Part shown: positions 17,437 through 27,227 of the stretch, in pieces
Layout: each line of letters begins with the position of its first letter
How positions within the stretch are numbered: the first letter of the stretch is position 1
Origin: Poritiphilus sp965212595
GTDB lineage: Bacteria > Bacteroidota > Bacteroidia > Flavobacteriales > Flavobacteriaceae
Assembly (NCBI GenBank): GCA_965212595.1
Contig: CBDBVE010000011.1
Location: 1 to 64,000 of the forward strand
Direction: 5' to 3'
Length of the DNA stretch: 64,000 nt
Notes under the pieces: model-generated
The model's input: the letters and a program-made list of their open reading frames with translations, nothing else
Databases searched by the model: none
What the model was told of the DNA's origin: nothing
Position numbers and translations under genes: made by a program

Positions 17437-18357
17437 ATGATGAATTCAACCCAAGAATTAGACGGAAAAACTTTGAAGGAATTGATTGAAAAGTTTTCTC
17501 ATGCCTGGGGTCAAAAACTCAAACTGCAAGGTGTAGTGCCCACTGCAAATGATCATAACATAAAAACTGGCCTGTCAATATTTTCTCAAAACAGCAATGC
17601 AATTCCATGGGAGGAAGATATGAAGAAGATACTATTAAAAATGGAAGATTTTGCACCGCGAAATGCTATTGAACAGTTTATTTCGCATATCGTAAACTGG
17701 CATGAAGGTCGTTTTGTTGCTTATGAAAGCAGAAGAAAGGAAAGAGCTTATGATATAGAGGGTGGTGCATTAAATTTTGTCAGGGATTCTGACAAGGATG
17801 CAAGTTTTGATTTAAGCCAGGGAAGGTTTGAATGCTTAAGATGGAAAGACAAACTTTTATTCAAGACGGTCTATGACCTTGCAATTTATCAAATGATATT
17901 ATGGGAGTTAAAACCAAAGACAATCATTGAAATAGGTTCGGGTACCGGTGGCAGTGCAATGTGGATGTCTGATTTGACGAGGGCCTATGGGCTTCAAAGC
18001 AAAATTATATCCCTCGACATTGAATCACCTTCTTTTAAGTACAGCAATGTCAAATTCATAGAGGGTGACTGCTATAAAATAGAATCGGCCCTAAAGGGCA
18101 AGTTGCTTGATAACCTAGAACATCCCTTTTTAGTGATCGAAGATGCTCATGTAAACGTATGCGGGGTGTTAAAATTCTTAGATCAATTTTTAATGCCAAA
18201 TGACTATCTAATAGTTGAAGACAGTGAAGAGAAATATGAAGCGATCTCTTGTTTTCTGAAAGATAAAAAAAGTAGCTATCTGGTAGATACCAGGTATTGC
18301 GATTTTTTTGGACGTAATGTCACCTGTTCTCACAATTCTATTTTTCGACGGAGCTAG
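17437..18357 (+). CDS. CmcI-like SAM methyltransferase
   Basis: About 306 residues from the ATG at 17437 (a second ATG follows at 17440; an upstream TTG at 17419 is less likely). The central region TIIEIGSGTGGSAMWMSDL is a SAM-binding motif I, followed by IISLDIES and FLVIEDAHVN, which fit the cephalosporin-hydroxylase/CmcI and rhamnosyl-O-methyltransferase family. An N-terminal extension of about 130 residues precedes the Rossmann core. It is plausibly a tailoring O-methyltransferase acting on a hydroxyl or sugar of the peptide. CmcI-type proteins have been debated as hydroxylase or methyltransferase; the visible motif argues for SAM chemistry. Confidence 0.75.
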   Translation: MMNSTQELDGKTLKELIEKFSHAWGQKLKLQGVVPTANDHNIKTGLSIFSQNSNAIPWEEDMKKILLKMEDFAPRNAIEQFISHIVNWHEGRFVAYESRRKERAYDIEGGALNFVRDSDKDASFDLSQGRFECLRWKDKLLFKTVYDLAIYQMILWELKPKTIIEIGSGTGGSAMWMSDLTRAYGLQSKIISLDIESPSFKYSNVKFIEGDCYKIESALKGKLLDNLEHPFLVIEDAHVNVCGVLKFLDQFLMPNDYLIVEDSEEKYEAISCFLKDKKSSYLVDTRYCDFFGRNVTCSHNSIFRRS

Positions 18358-18441
18358 CTTTGAATGCCCTTACCCACATCTTTTTGGCAGTTTTTCTTAA
18401 GAACTTACTACTAATAATAATTTCAATAACACAAAGAAATC

Positions 18442-19209
18442 ATGGAAATAAACGGAAACTATGAGTTTGAAAACTGGTGGAGTACCCCTATTGTTAAATT
18501 TCATAACCAAAATTCCGACGAATTTAACAAAAGTCTGGCCGAAATTATTCTTTTAAAGGAAAAAGAGATCGTTGGAAAAGGAAATCCGACAAAGGTTGCT
18601 GGGCTGTCCGAAGGATTGACGGCACATTGGATGGAATATAATGTGCTTAATTGGGATTATCCTGAATGCCGAGAGTTACGCAAAATAATACTTGCAGGGT
18701 TTAAAGCTTTTATAATTGCCTGTAAACTAGATAAAAAGCCGGGAATGGAAATTGCCGGTATTTCCTGCTGGGCCAATATACTAAGACCAGGTGAGGGACT
18801 TCAGGTTCATCATCATGACCCCTCATTTGTAAGCACGCATTACACAGTGAAGACAGGTCTAGAAGAGGGAGTTTCCCTTGAATCATTAGATTCTGGCGAA
18901 ACAGTCTATTTCAGACCTGGTTTTATGGATAGAAGTCATGGGGGTGAAGCCAATGGCATGGTTAGCCCGTGGGACGACAACTGGATAATTTCCTCGAAAC
19001 CAAAACCCGGGCGAATGACTTTTTTTCCAAGTTATGTAAGGCATGAAGTAAGGCCGAATCTGGGATCAGCAGAACGAATTTCTATCGCCATGGACTTTTT
19101 TATAAAAGCTCAAAATCCTATGATTTACTTTGGCGGACCACGCTGGTACGTACCTGAAGAAAAAGATCAAAAAAAGAGTTTAGAACAGCTAGTCACACCT
19201 ATAGGCTAA
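18442..19209 (+). CDS. 2-oxoglutarate/Fe(II)-dependent oxygenase
   Basis: 255 residues with a double-stranded-beta-helix oxygenase pattern. The H-x-D pair lies in VHHHDPSFVSTHY, the distal histidine in FFPSYVRHEVRPN, and the 2-oxoglutarate-binding arginine in SAERISIAMDFF. WANILRPGEGLQVHHH resembles the TIGR02466-type putative 2OG-oxygenases. Preceded by an 84-bp leader with a TTACCCACAT motif. It is the last + strand gene of the peptide cluster. Likely role: hydroxylation of an amino-acid side chain, free or in the peptide; the substrate is unknown. Confidence 0.8.
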   Translation: MEINGNYEFENWWSTPIVKFHNQNSDEFNKSLAEIILLKEKEIVGKGNPTKVAGLSEGLTAHWMEYNVLNWDYPECRELRKIILAGFKAFIIACKLDKKPGMEIAGISCWANILRPGEGLQVHHHDPSFVSTHYTVKTGLEEGVSLESLDSGETVYFRPGFMDRSHGGEANGMVSPWDDNWIISSKPKPGRMTFFPSYVRHEVRPNLGSAERISIAMDFFIKAQNPMIYFGGPRWYVPEEKDQKKSLEQLVTPIG

Positions 19210-19269
19210 ATTGCCTAACATACAAAACCCACTATTTGCCTACGGATCCGTGTGTAAAGAATGATTCTC

Positions 19270-20094
19270 TTACCCGAAGTCTGTTTTATATTGTTTTTTC
19301 CACAACAAGGGTGTCCAACCTTTTTCAAGGATATGGTATCTCAACACTTTGGCACGCTCGGTAAGGAAATCTGTCCTTTTCCAGGAAGCATAATCATCCA
19401 TTCCATACTGTAAGTTAGAACTTCCGGTATCTAAAACGGTTTCTTGCTTCAAAACCACCGTATTCACATTCAACAGACATTTGCAGGTTGCTGACAAATG
19501 CATATCTTCACCAGACATGAAAGTAACCGGCCATATAGACCAGAAAGCGCTTAACCATTCGGTTTTAAAAAAATAGCTTTGGCAAGCGTAATCAACTACA
19601 GTGTCTTCAAGGCAAAAACCTCTTTTTAAATCTTCATTCATATCGCCAATAAAATGGCTGAAATCACTTTTATTCCCAGGATATTCCGGATAAAAGTCGC
19701 GCTCAGGAATAATTCTTCCTGAACAACTTATAATGGAATTTAGAGAATGGCATTTTTCAGTGCAGTTTTCCAGCCATTGGATACCGGGCATAACATCATC
19801 ATCAATTATCCATACAAACTCGGTATCTAAATTGATGGCCAGGGAAAACCTACCATAATATTTGAGGTTTTTATCAGATTTTATCAGATTGATTCCTGGA
19901 AATAGGGTCTTATATTTTGCAACAATCCCTTCGATTGAGACATGACTTTCATAGTTGATAATCCATATCTCCTTTGGATAAACAGTTTGAGCCAATATTG
20001 CGGCCAATTGCTCATCCAAATAATCTCTTTTCCAAATATTTAAAAGTATGGTTACATCTACAGTTCTTTTTTCTGGGTTATCAGTTATTTTCAT
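19270..20094 (-). CDS. GT2-like glycosyltransferase, paralogue 1
   Basis: 274 residues of GT-A (GT2-like) character. VTILLNIWKRDYLDEQLAAI is the opening strand, FVWIIDDDVMPG contains the Asp-rich metal/nucleotide-sugar site, and a late SGEDMHLSATCK segment resembles an ED acceptor-site motif. It points toward the peptide cluster (convergent with the 2OG oxygenase). It is clearly homologous along its length to the next gene, so the two arose by tandem duplication. It may glycosylate the peptide or a surface glycan. No membrane helix is seen. Confidence 0.75.
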   Translation of the reverse strand: MKITDNPEKRTVDVTILLNIWKRDYLDEQLAAILAQTVYPKEIWIINYESHVSIEGIVAKYKTLFPGINLIKSDKNLKYYGRFSLAINLDTEFVWIIDDDVMPGIQWLENCTEKCHSLNSIISCSGRIIPERDFYPEYPGNKSDFSHFIGDMNEDLKRGFCLEDTVVDYACQSYFFKTEWLSAFWSIWPVTFMSGEDMHLSATCKCLLNVNTVVLKQETVLDTGSSNLQYGMDDYASWKRTDFLTERAKVLRYHILEKGWTPLLWKKQYKTDFG

Positions 20095-20231
20095 ATGGCA
20101 AAATTTTTTGGGTTTTAGTAGTTCTGAGGATAAAAAAATAATAACGCCCTTATTTGTTCTTAAAGAAAGCTCTTAGCAAAGAAGTTGATAAGAGCTCCCA
20201 AATGGGGAAATTAAAACTAGTCTCTTTAATT

Positions 20232-21035
20232 TCAATTTTTCCATAGTATTGGGATCCAGCCGTTATCTAGAATATGATATTTAAATACTTTTTCTCTTTC
20301 CTGTAAAAAATCTTTTTCTTTCCATGACGCCAGGTTGTCCCTACCGTATTGAATTTTGGTATTACCAGTATTGAGATTGTTTTTTTGCTCCAAGACAACT
20401 GTATTTACATTTAGTTGATACTTGCAGGTGGCAGATAAATGAATATCATCACCAGTTAAAAAACTTACGGGCCAAACAGACCAGAATGTACTTACCCATT
20501 TGGCTTTGTAGAAATAGCTTTGGCATCCGTAGTCTACAATGGTATCCTTAGGACAGAAATTTATGGTTTCAGAAAAATTCAAATCTCCTATATAATGGCT
20601 GGAAGATTCTTTGTTTTCCAAATATTCCGGTTTAAAATCATTCTTTGGAATAATTCTCCCAGAACACGTTATTATAGCATTTAAAGAACCACATTTTTTA
20701 CTACAGTTTTCTAACCACTCCTTTCCAGGAATAATGTCATCATCAATTAACCAAACAAACGTGGTATGGACATTTATGGCCAAAGCATGCCTTCCGTGAA
20801 ACATCAAATTTTTATCAGACTTGAAGACGACAATATGCGGAAACTCTACTTTGAATCGGTCTACAACATCATGAATAAAAACATAATCCTCATAGTGCAA
20901 AATCCATATTTCCTTTGGCAAAACCGTTTGGCCTAAAATGGCCACTATTTGTTCTTCAAAGTACGCTCTTTTCCAGATGTTCAGTAATACGGTTACATCT
21001 ATTATTACCTTATCTTCATGAATTATAGACTTCAT
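20232..21035 (-). CDS. GT2-like glycosyltransferase, paralogue 2
   Basis: 267 residues, tandem paralogue of the preceding gene. Shared blocks are VTVLLNIWKRAYFEEQIVAIL, FVWLIDDDIIPGKEWLENC and LTGDDIHLSATCKYQLNVN. The DDD motif and the GDD segment suggest an intact GT-A active site. A 137-bp gap separates it from the downstream copy, and a 245-bp AT-rich region separates its start from the divergent xylulokinase gene. It probably marks the right edge of the peptide cluster. Donor and acceptor are unknown. Confidence 0.75.
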   Translation of the reverse strand: MKSIIHEDKVIIDVTVLLNIWKRAYFEEQIVAILGQTVLPKEIWILHYEDYVFIHDVVDRFKVEFPHIVVFKSDKNLMFHGRHALAINVHTTFVWLIDDDIIPGKEWLENCSKKCGSLNAIITCSGRIIPKNDFKPEYLENKESSSHYIGDLNFSETINFCPKDTIVDYGCQSYFYKAKWVSTFWSVWPVSFLTGDDIHLSATCKYQLNVNTVVLEQKNNLNTGNTKIQYGRDNLASWKEKDFLQEREKVFKYHILDNGWIPILWKN

Positions 21036-21280
21036 AATTAAATATTTTCAACATCATTCGTCTTAGTAAATTTCCTTTTTTGAGTCCTTATCTAAATATA
21101 CGAAAATTATATTTTAATAAGTAAATAAAACAATATTTGTAGGTAAATACATTATATTTTCTGATAGTATCAATATTGTTGTAATTCCGTTCTTTGAAAT
21201 CGTTAGATAGCTCTAGAAAATTCAAGCAAGCCGGAAAACATTTTTTTACATTTGATAAAAGACCGCTAAATGTTTTCAGC
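21036..21280. other. AT-rich divergent intergenic region
   Basis: 245 bp between the divergent GT2-like gene and the xylose operon, strongly AT-rich around 21090-21180. It must hold promoters for both directions. No clear operator palindrome or riboswitch is seen by eye. Confidence 0.5.
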
Positions 21281-22759
21281 ATGTATTACTTAGGCATCGA
21301 TCTTGGAAGTTCTTCCGTAAAAATTGCATTGGTAGACAAGAACAGTGGCAAAAGTTTGGCTGTGGTGCAAGAACCGGAGGAAGAAATGTCCATGCATGCG
21401 GTTCAAAAAGGCTGGGCCGAACAAAAGCCGGAAGATTGGTGGCATCATGTCTGTGCAGGGATAAAAAAAATTAAGAAGGCCAACGATATTTCCAAAGATC
21501 AGATTCACGGTATGGGGATATCGTATCAGATGCATGGTTTGGTCCTTGTTGATGCCGAAGGAAATCCCCTAAGAAAATCGATCATCTGGTGCGATAGCCG
21601 GGCTGCAGAAATCGGACGGGTGGCCTATGAAAAACTGGGTAAGCAATTTTGCGATGGTCATTTGCTGAATTCTCCGGCCAATTTTACCGCGTCAAAATTA
21701 AAGTGGGTACAGGAGAATGAGCCCAAAGTGTATTCGAGCATTCACAAATTCATGTTGCCCGGAGACTATATCGCTTTCAAATTTTCCGGGGAGCTAAACA
21801 CCACCTTATCGGGTTTATCGGAAGGCATATTTTGGGATTTTAAGGAAGACGGCCTTTCTAAAGAATTATTGACACATTACAAGATTGATAAAAGCCTGAT
21901 TCCCGAAATAGTGGATACATTCTCTGAACAGGGCCGGGTTTCTGAAAAAGGTGCCAAAGAAAGCGGACTTGAGGTAGGAACGCCCATACTCTATCGGGCT
22001 GGCGACCAGCCAAACAACGCGCTTTCGCTCAATGTATTTCATCCGGGAGAACTGGCCGCAACAGGAGGCACATCCGGGGTGGTGTATGCTGTCACAGATA
22101 AGCTTATTGTTAAGGAATGTGCCAGAGTTAACCATTTTGCGCACGTAAATTACCAAAAACATACCGCAAAAAACATTGGAAAACTACTTTGTATAAACGG
22201 AGCAGGTATTCAGTATCGCTGGTTGCTCAACAATCTTTCGGTTTCTTCCTATGATGAAATGAACCAATTGGCATCAGAAATTGAAATTGGGTCAGACGGA
22301 GTGTCTTTGATTCCTTTCGGCAATGGGGCCGAGCGTATGCTCCTTAACCAGGATGTAGGCACCCGGATCCTCAACCTCAACCTCAACAGGCACCACAAAG
22401 GGCATTTGTGTAGGGCGGCCCTGGAAGGCATTGCTTTTTCGTTTGTTTACGGTTTTGAGATCATGAAATCTGATGGTGTTCAACCTAAGGTAATTAGGGC
22501 GGGTAATGACAACCTTTTTCGTTCCGAAATCTTTGCCAATACCGTTTCAACCCTCATTCAAAATGAGATTGAAATTTACAACACAACCGGGGCAATTGGG
22601 GCTGCGAGGGCCTGTGTTTTGAAAGAAGGCGACTACGGCAAATTTTCATCGTTTACAAGCAATGACCATATAATGACCTTTGCTCCTCATAAAGACAAAT
22701 CGGCTTATGAAGAAGCCTACCAAAATTGGAAAAAAGAACTTGAATTAATCATACACTAA
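21281..22759 (+). CDS. xylB: Xylulokinase (FGGY family)
   Basis: 492 residues from the ATG at 21281 (MYYLGIDLGSSSVKIALVD), the usual FGGY phosphate-1 motif; an open frame extending to 21194 has no family counterpart and is ignored. MGISYQMHGLVLVD, IIWCDSRAAEIG and AGDQPNNALSLN agree with bacterial xylulokinases, and the C-terminal ATPase lobe has GNDNLFRSEIFAN. It phosphorylates D-xylulose to xylulose 5-phosphate. It is followed 11 bp later by xylose isomerase and then a sodium symporter, so the operon handles xylose uptake and entry to the pentose phosphate pathway. Confidence 0.95.
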   Translation: MYYLGIDLGSSSVKIALVDKNSGKSLAVVQEPEEEMSMHAVQKGWAEQKPEDWWHHVCAGIKKIKKANDISKDQIHGMGISYQMHGLVLVDAEGNPLRKSIIWCDSRAAEIGRVAYEKLGKQFCDGHLLNSPANFTASKLKWVQENEPKVYSSIHKFMLPGDYIAFKFSGELNTTLSGLSEGIFWDFKEDGLSKELLTHYKIDKSLIPEIVDTFSEQGRVSEKGAKESGLEVGTPILYRAGDQPNNALSLNVFHPGELAATGGTSGVVYAVTDKLIVKECARVNHFAHVNYQKHTAKNIGKLLCINGAGIQYRWLLNNLSVSSYDEMNQLASEIEIGSDGVSLIPFGNGAERMLLNQDVGTRILNLNLNRHHKGHLCRAALEGIAFSFVYGFEIMKSDGVQPKVIRAGNDNLFRSEIFANTVSTLIQNEIEIYNTTGAIGAARACVLKEGDYGKFSSFTSNDHIMTFAPHKDKSAYEEAYQNWKKELELIIH

Positions 22760-22770
22760 ACAACAATCAA

Positions 22771-24096
22771 ATGGCTTTAATAGGCGACAAAGAGTACTTT
22801 AAAGGAATTGGCGAGATTAAATTTGAAGGCAAAGACTCGGACAATCCACTGGCATATAAATTTTATAACCCCGAGCAGCTGGTCGGAGCCAAGACTATGC
22901 GGGAACATTTTAAGTTTGCTATGGCCTATTGGCATACCCTCTGTGGAACCGGGGGCGACCCTTTTGGGCCGGGAACTAAAAACTTTCCCTGGGCAACAGC
23001 CTCAGACCCGGTTGAAGCCGCCAAAGAAAAAGCCGATGCAGCCTTTGAATTCATCACAAAAATGGGCTTTGATTATTACTGTTTTCACGACTACGACTTA
23101 GTTGCCGAGGCCGAAACGCTGGCCGAATCTGAAAAGAGGGTTCAGCAAACTGTTGATTATCTCAAAGAACGTATGCAGGCTTCCGGGGTAAAATTGCTTT
23201 GGGGCACGGCCAATTTGTTTTCCCATCCGCGGTATATGAATGGGGCAGCTTCTAATCCCAACTTTGAGGTAGTGGCCCGTGCCGGGGCACAATTAAAAAT
23301 AGCGATAGACGCCACGCTGGAGCTCCAGGGCGAAAATTATGTTTTTTGGGGTGGCCGTGAAGGGTATATGTCGCTGCTCAACACAAACATGAAACTGGAA
23401 CAGGACAATATTGGCAGGTTTATGCGTATGGCCAGAGATTATGCCCGTTCCCAGGGTTTTAAAGGCAGTTTTTTCATTGAGCCAAAACCTATGGAGCCTT
23501 CAAAACACCAATATGATTTTGATGCGGCTACCTCGATCAACTTCATTCGTGAACAAGGTTTGGAAAAGGATTTTAAACTGAATATTGAAGTAAACCACGC
23601 CACCCTGGCGCAACACACTTTTCAGCACGAATTGCAGGTAGCTGCCAATGCAGGTATGTTGGGCAGCATTGATGCAAATCGTGGCGACTATCAAAACGGT
23701 TGGGATACAGACCAGTTTCCTAATAGTGTTTTAGAAACCGCCGAGGCTATGCTTGTTTTGCTAAAATCCGGTGGATTACAAGGTGGTGGTGTTAATTTTG
23801 ACGCAAAAACCCGTAGAAACTCTACAGATTTGGAAGATATTTTTCATGCACATATTGGGGGCGCCGATACTTTTGCAAGAGGCTTGCTGGTCGCCGATTC
23901 AGTGATCAACAATTCGAACTACGAAAAGCTATTAGGCGATAGATACAGCTCTTTCAACTCAGGAAAAGGGGCCGATTTTGTTGCCGGGAAATTAAGCCTT
24001 GCAGATCTTTACGACCATGCCAGTGGAAAGGGTGAACCAGACCAAAAAAGTGGGAAACAAGAACTCTACGAGAACATTTTAAACCAACACATCTAG
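22771..24096 (+). CDS. xylA: Xylose isomerase
   Basis: 441 residues, the length of the longer (group II) xylose isomerases. FDYYCFHDYDLVAE holds the catalytic His/Asp pair, VFWGGREGYMSLLNT is a family signature, FFIEPKPMEPSKHQYDFD carries metal-binding Glu and Asp residues, and EVNHATLAQHTFQHEL a metal histidine. Converts D-xylose to D-xylulose. Second gene of the xylB-xylA-symporter operon. GC content looks higher here than in the peptide cluster upstream (not computed). Confidence 0.97.
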   Translation: MALIGDKEYFKGIGEIKFEGKDSDNPLAYKFYNPEQLVGAKTMREHFKFAMAYWHTLCGTGGDPFGPGTKNFPWATASDPVEAAKEKADAAFEFITKMGFDYYCFHDYDLVAEAETLAESEKRVQQTVDYLKERMQASGVKLLWGTANLFSHPRYMNGAASNPNFEVVARAGAQLKIAIDATLELQGENYVFWGGREGYMSLLNTNMKLEQDNIGRFMRMARDYARSQGFKGSFFIEPKPMEPSKHQYDFDAATSINFIREQGLEKDFKLNIEVNHATLAQHTFQHELQVAANAGMLGSIDANRGDYQNGWDTDQFPNSVLETAEAMLVLLKSGGLQGGGVNFDAKTRRNSTDLEDIFHAHIGGADTFARGLLVADSVINNSNYEKLLGDRYSSFNSGKGADFVAGKLSLADLYDHASGKGEPDQKSGKQELYENILNQHI

Positions 24097-24101
24097 TCTA
24101 G

Positions 24102-25718
24102 GTGGAGTCTATTTTAGAATCAGCAGATTGGTGGGTTCTCGGAGGTTATCTGGCCGCATTAATTGCGGTGGCCGTATGGGTGGTACTTCAAAAAAACAAG
24201 AACACTGAGGACTATTTTCTGGCGGGCAGAAATGTGGGTTGGTTTGTAATTGGCGCATCTATCTTTGCCTCCAATATTGGTTCCGAGCATGTGGTGGGCC
24301 TCGCAGGTACCGGTGCCGAATCTGGAATGCCCATGGCACATTACGAACTGCATGCCTGGATCGTATTGCTTCTTGGCTGGCTCTTCCTCCCCTTCTATTT
24401 TAGGAGTAAGGCATTTACCATGCCCGAATTTCTTGAAAAGCGCTTCGATAGCCGGTCTAGATGGTTCCTCTCGGTCTTTTCCCTTGTAGGCTATGTGATC
24501 ACCAAGGTCTCGGTAACCATCTACGCCGGTGGCGTAGTGGTTTCAGAATTACTGGGAATACCCTTTTGGTATGGTGCTATTGGTATCGTCATCTTTACAG
24601 GGATCTATACGGTAATTGGGGGCATGAAAGCAGTGATTTATACAGAAACCTTACAGACCATTATTCTTATTGCAGGCTCTATTGTTATTACTTATTTGGG
24701 ATTACAGGAGGTTGGTGGCTGGTCTGCACTCAAGGAAGCGGCTGGTAGTGAACATTTTAATATGTGGCGACCCATTTCTGATCCGGATTTTCCCTGGACA
24801 GGAATGCTCATTGGAGGCACCATTGTAGGTATTTGGTATTGGTGTACAGACCAATACATTGTACAGCGCACCCTGGCCGCTAACAACATAAAAATAGGTC
24901 GGCGTGGCGCCATTTTTGGCGCCTACCTAAAGCTGCTACCCATCTTCATTTTTCTTATTCCGGGGATTATCGCCTACGCATTGGCTCAACAAGGGGTTTT
25001 GACCTATGAAAAAAGCGATGAAGTATTCCCTGTTTTGGTAAAAACTTTGCTACCTGTTGGCTTAAAAGGCCTTGTAGCCGGCGGATTGATGGCCGCTTTG
25101 ATGAGTTCCTTGGCCTCGGTCTTTAACTCCTGCTCCACTATTTTCACTATCGATATTTACAAAAAACTAAAGCCCTTTACCGAGGAGAGAAAACTACTTC
25201 GGGTCGGAAAAATTGCTACTTCTATCGTGGTGATTTTAGGCATCATCTGGATCCCCATTATGAACAAAATAGGGGGTGGGGTATTGTATCAATATTTGCA
25301 GAGTGTACAATCGTATATTGCCCCGCCTATTACAGCCGTTTTTCTGCTGGGAATTCTCTGGAAACGGGTAAACTCCAAAGCAGCCATTGTCACTTTGTTT
25401 TCTGGACTACTGATAGCGGCACTGCGTATCATAGCCGAAATCTACCAGGAAAACCTATCAGGGGCTTTGTTCACCTTTGCCACCATCAACTTTGCGCATA
25501 TGGCCATTTTTATGCTGGTATTTTCGGTTGTGATATGTATTTCGGTAAGCCTGGTAACCAATCCACCAGACTATGCGGCCATTAAAGGGCTGTCATTCGG
25601 AACATTATCGGAGGAAGACAAGGCGTTGAACAGAAAAAGTATTTCTATTATTGATGTGGTGTTATCCGTTTTGTTGCTGGTTGTAGTGATCTCGGTCCTG
25701 ATCTATTTTACCGGCTAG
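24102..25718 (+). CDS. Sodium/sugar symporter (SSS family), probable xylose transporter
   Basis: 538 residues starting at a GTG at 24102, 5 bp after the xylA stop. Multiple membrane helices in the solute:sodium symporter pattern. YFLAGRNVGWFVIGASIFASNIGSEH is the SGLT-type helix 1 region with sodium-site residues, and LVAGGLMAALMSSLASVFNS matches helix 8. Predicted to import xylose with sodium at the inner membrane, feeding xylA and xylB in the same operon. The substrate is inferred from the operon. Confidence 0.9.
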   Translation: MESILESADWWVLGGYLAALIAVAVWVVLQKNKNTEDYFLAGRNVGWFVIGASIFASNIGSEHVVGLAGTGAESGMPMAHYELHAWIVLLLGWLFLPFYFRSKAFTMPEFLEKRFDSRSRWFLSVFSLVGYVITKVSVTIYAGGVVVSELLGIPFWYGAIGIVIFTGIYTVIGGMKAVIYTETLQTIILIAGSIVITYLGLQEVGGWSALKEAAGSEHFNMWRPISDPDFPWTGMLIGGTIVGIWYWCTDQYIVQRTLAANNIKIGRRGAIFGAYLKLLPIFIFLIPGIIAYALAQQGVLTYEKSDEVFPVLVKTLLPVGLKGLVAGGLMAALMSSLASVFNSCSTIFTIDIYKKLKPFTEERKLLRVGKIATSIVVILGIIWIPIMNKIGGGVLYQYLQSVQSYIAPPITAVFLLGILWKRVNSKAAIVTLFSGLLIAALRIIAEIYQENLSGALFTFATINFAHMAIFMLVFSVVICISVSLVTNPPDYAAIKGLSFGTLSEEDKALNRKSISIIDVVLSVLLLVVVISVLIYFTG

Positions 25719-25813
25719 TGGTTATTCTTTTGAAAGGCTAACAGAAGTAGGTTAGTCCGCAAGATCACAGCAGCATTGCTCAACTACTATTTACTGCCTT
25801 CTGCACACTAATT

Positions 25814-26326
25814 TTACTCCGGATTCCTAAGATCTTTGATAAAGAAACCCACTATCTTCCATCCTTGAGGTACTTTTCCCAGCATATAGGCTACCTCTTC
25901 ATTTTCCCAGCTTCTAAACTTGTTTTTGCCAGTCTCCTTAGTCACCACCAGCCCGGAATTTCCTCTTAAGTCAATGTTTTTAACAACGACTTGATTTTCA
26001 AAAGGCCCTGCCTGCTTCAACATCATCTCAATCCATTGATCTATTTCATTTCCACTAAGAAATTGGTGTGCCTGCCAATCAACGGGTTCTCCTGAAAAAT
26101 TACCGTTGACCATCATCAATTGTTGCCCTATAACATTTCTGATGAGATCAGAATCACTCTTGACAAATCCTTCGCTATAATCGTGTACTACCCGGCTTAT
26201 TGTATCTAATTTAGGCGTGCTTTTTTGCGCATATCCTTGAGGCGTGTGCAGTAAAAATGAAAACGCCAGAAGTATCGGTAATCTAGTGATATATAAACTA
26301 GGGAGAAACTTCATTTTGGTTTGCAT
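25814..26326 (-). CDS. Secreted NTF2-like (SnoaL-type) protein
   Basis: 170 residues with an N-terminal signal peptide ending at GYAQ (start at M1, or M5 which gives a tidier signal). The body has the alternating helix/strand pattern of NTF2-like proteins: IGQQLMMVNG, DQWIEMMLKQ and a C-terminal QGWKIVGFFIKD strand, like the gene at 38840. Such proteins often bind small molecules; no catalytic motif is evident. Convergent with the xylose symporter gene. Function unknown. Confidence 0.6.
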   Translation of the reverse strand: MQTKMKFLPSLYITRLPILLAFSFLLHTPQGYAQKSTPKLDTISRVVHDYSEGFVKSDSDLIRNVIGQQLMMVNGNFSGEPVDWQAHQFLSGNEIDQWIEMMLKQAGPFENQVVVKNIDLRGNSGLVVTKETGKNKFRSWENEEVAYMLGKVPQGWKIVGFFIKDLRNPE

Positions 26327-26615
26327 TAGAAGTGCTTTTAAACGAGCATATTTAAGCTTATGGCCACAGTTTTATTAGGTACCCTTTCTTTTTAAACCCA
26401 AATTTACCCTCAGACTATTAAGTGCCCTATTAACTGGTTGAATAAAATTAGCTGTGAATTTGTGGTCAATTTAAACTTTTCTCCTCCAATTCCTATAAAA
26501 GGAACAAATCTTAACGTCAAATTAGTAAAAACGGTATAGCTAACTAATTATATCCCAAAAGCAATAAATTGATAGTCCTACTTGGTCTTTAACCAAAGGT
26601 TGGTTCCAAAGCTTT
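26327..26615. other. AT-rich intergenic region without gene
   Basis: 289 bp between two minus-strand genes. No credible open frame and no clear copy of the attC-like palindromes found further right. The stretch 26590-26606 (TTAACCAAAGGTTGGTT) is a short palindrome that could terminate the transcript of the upstream gene. Confidence 0.4.
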
Positions 26616-27206
26616 TCATTTAACTCTTCTTTCGACACCAGAACCATTCTTCGCGGCCTGAATTTCATTTTTTAAGACCAGTTCAATTCCATGAAGTGAT
26701 TTTTCTGGCTCATGTGCAACTATCTTGTAAACAGAAGAATACGGAAATCCATTGATAGCATATTCTCTGTGTATTACTGTAAAATCAGTCCCATAGTCAT
26801 CGCTTAATATTTTCCACTCGCAATCCAGACCGTCCACGATATTTTGGCCAAACGCACTTCCAAGCAATTCAACAACTTTTTCCTCAGATTCTTTATCATG
26901 CGCTGAGTTTTCTTTCCATTTTTTAAGCACGAAATCTAAATTTTCAGAATCCAAAATATTATGCGTTTTGTCCGAATATTTTTGAGCAAATATCCTGGCT
27001 TCCTCGATATCTTTTTGGATCTTTTGAAATTGCTGGTCGTTCAAGATCCGTAATGAATAATCCCCGGAAAGATCCTTTTCAGATTCTGTAGTTGTAATTT
27101 TCTGTCCATCGATAATGATGGTTTCCTGTTTCTCTTTTTGCTTACAGCCAAAGATAAATATGGTAAGAAGTAGTAAGACAGCAGAGCTTTTTCGCAGGGC
27201 CTTCAT
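26616..27206 (-). CDS. Hypothetical lipoprotein
   Basis: 196 residues. Signal peptide with lipobox IFGC (KALRKSSAVLLLLTIFIFGC), so probably a lipidated periplasmic or outer-membrane protein. The remainder is charged and helix-rich (QQFQKIQKDIEEARIFAQKY) with a mixed C-terminus. I do not recognise a family. Only 21 bp separate it from the next minus-strand gene upstream, so the two may be co-transcribed. Confidence 0.6.
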   Translation of the reverse strand: MKALRKSSAVLLLLTIFIFGCKQKEKQETIIIDGQKITTTESEKDLSGDYSLRILNDQQFQKIQKDIEEARIFAQKYSDKTHNILDSENLDFVLKKWKENSAHDKESEEKVVELLGSAFGQNIVDGLDCEWKILSDDYGTDFTVIHREYAINGFPYSSVYKIVAHEPEKSLHGIELVLKNEIQAAKNGSGVERRVK

Positions 27207-27227
27207 AATTTTCGTTGCCGGTATTTT

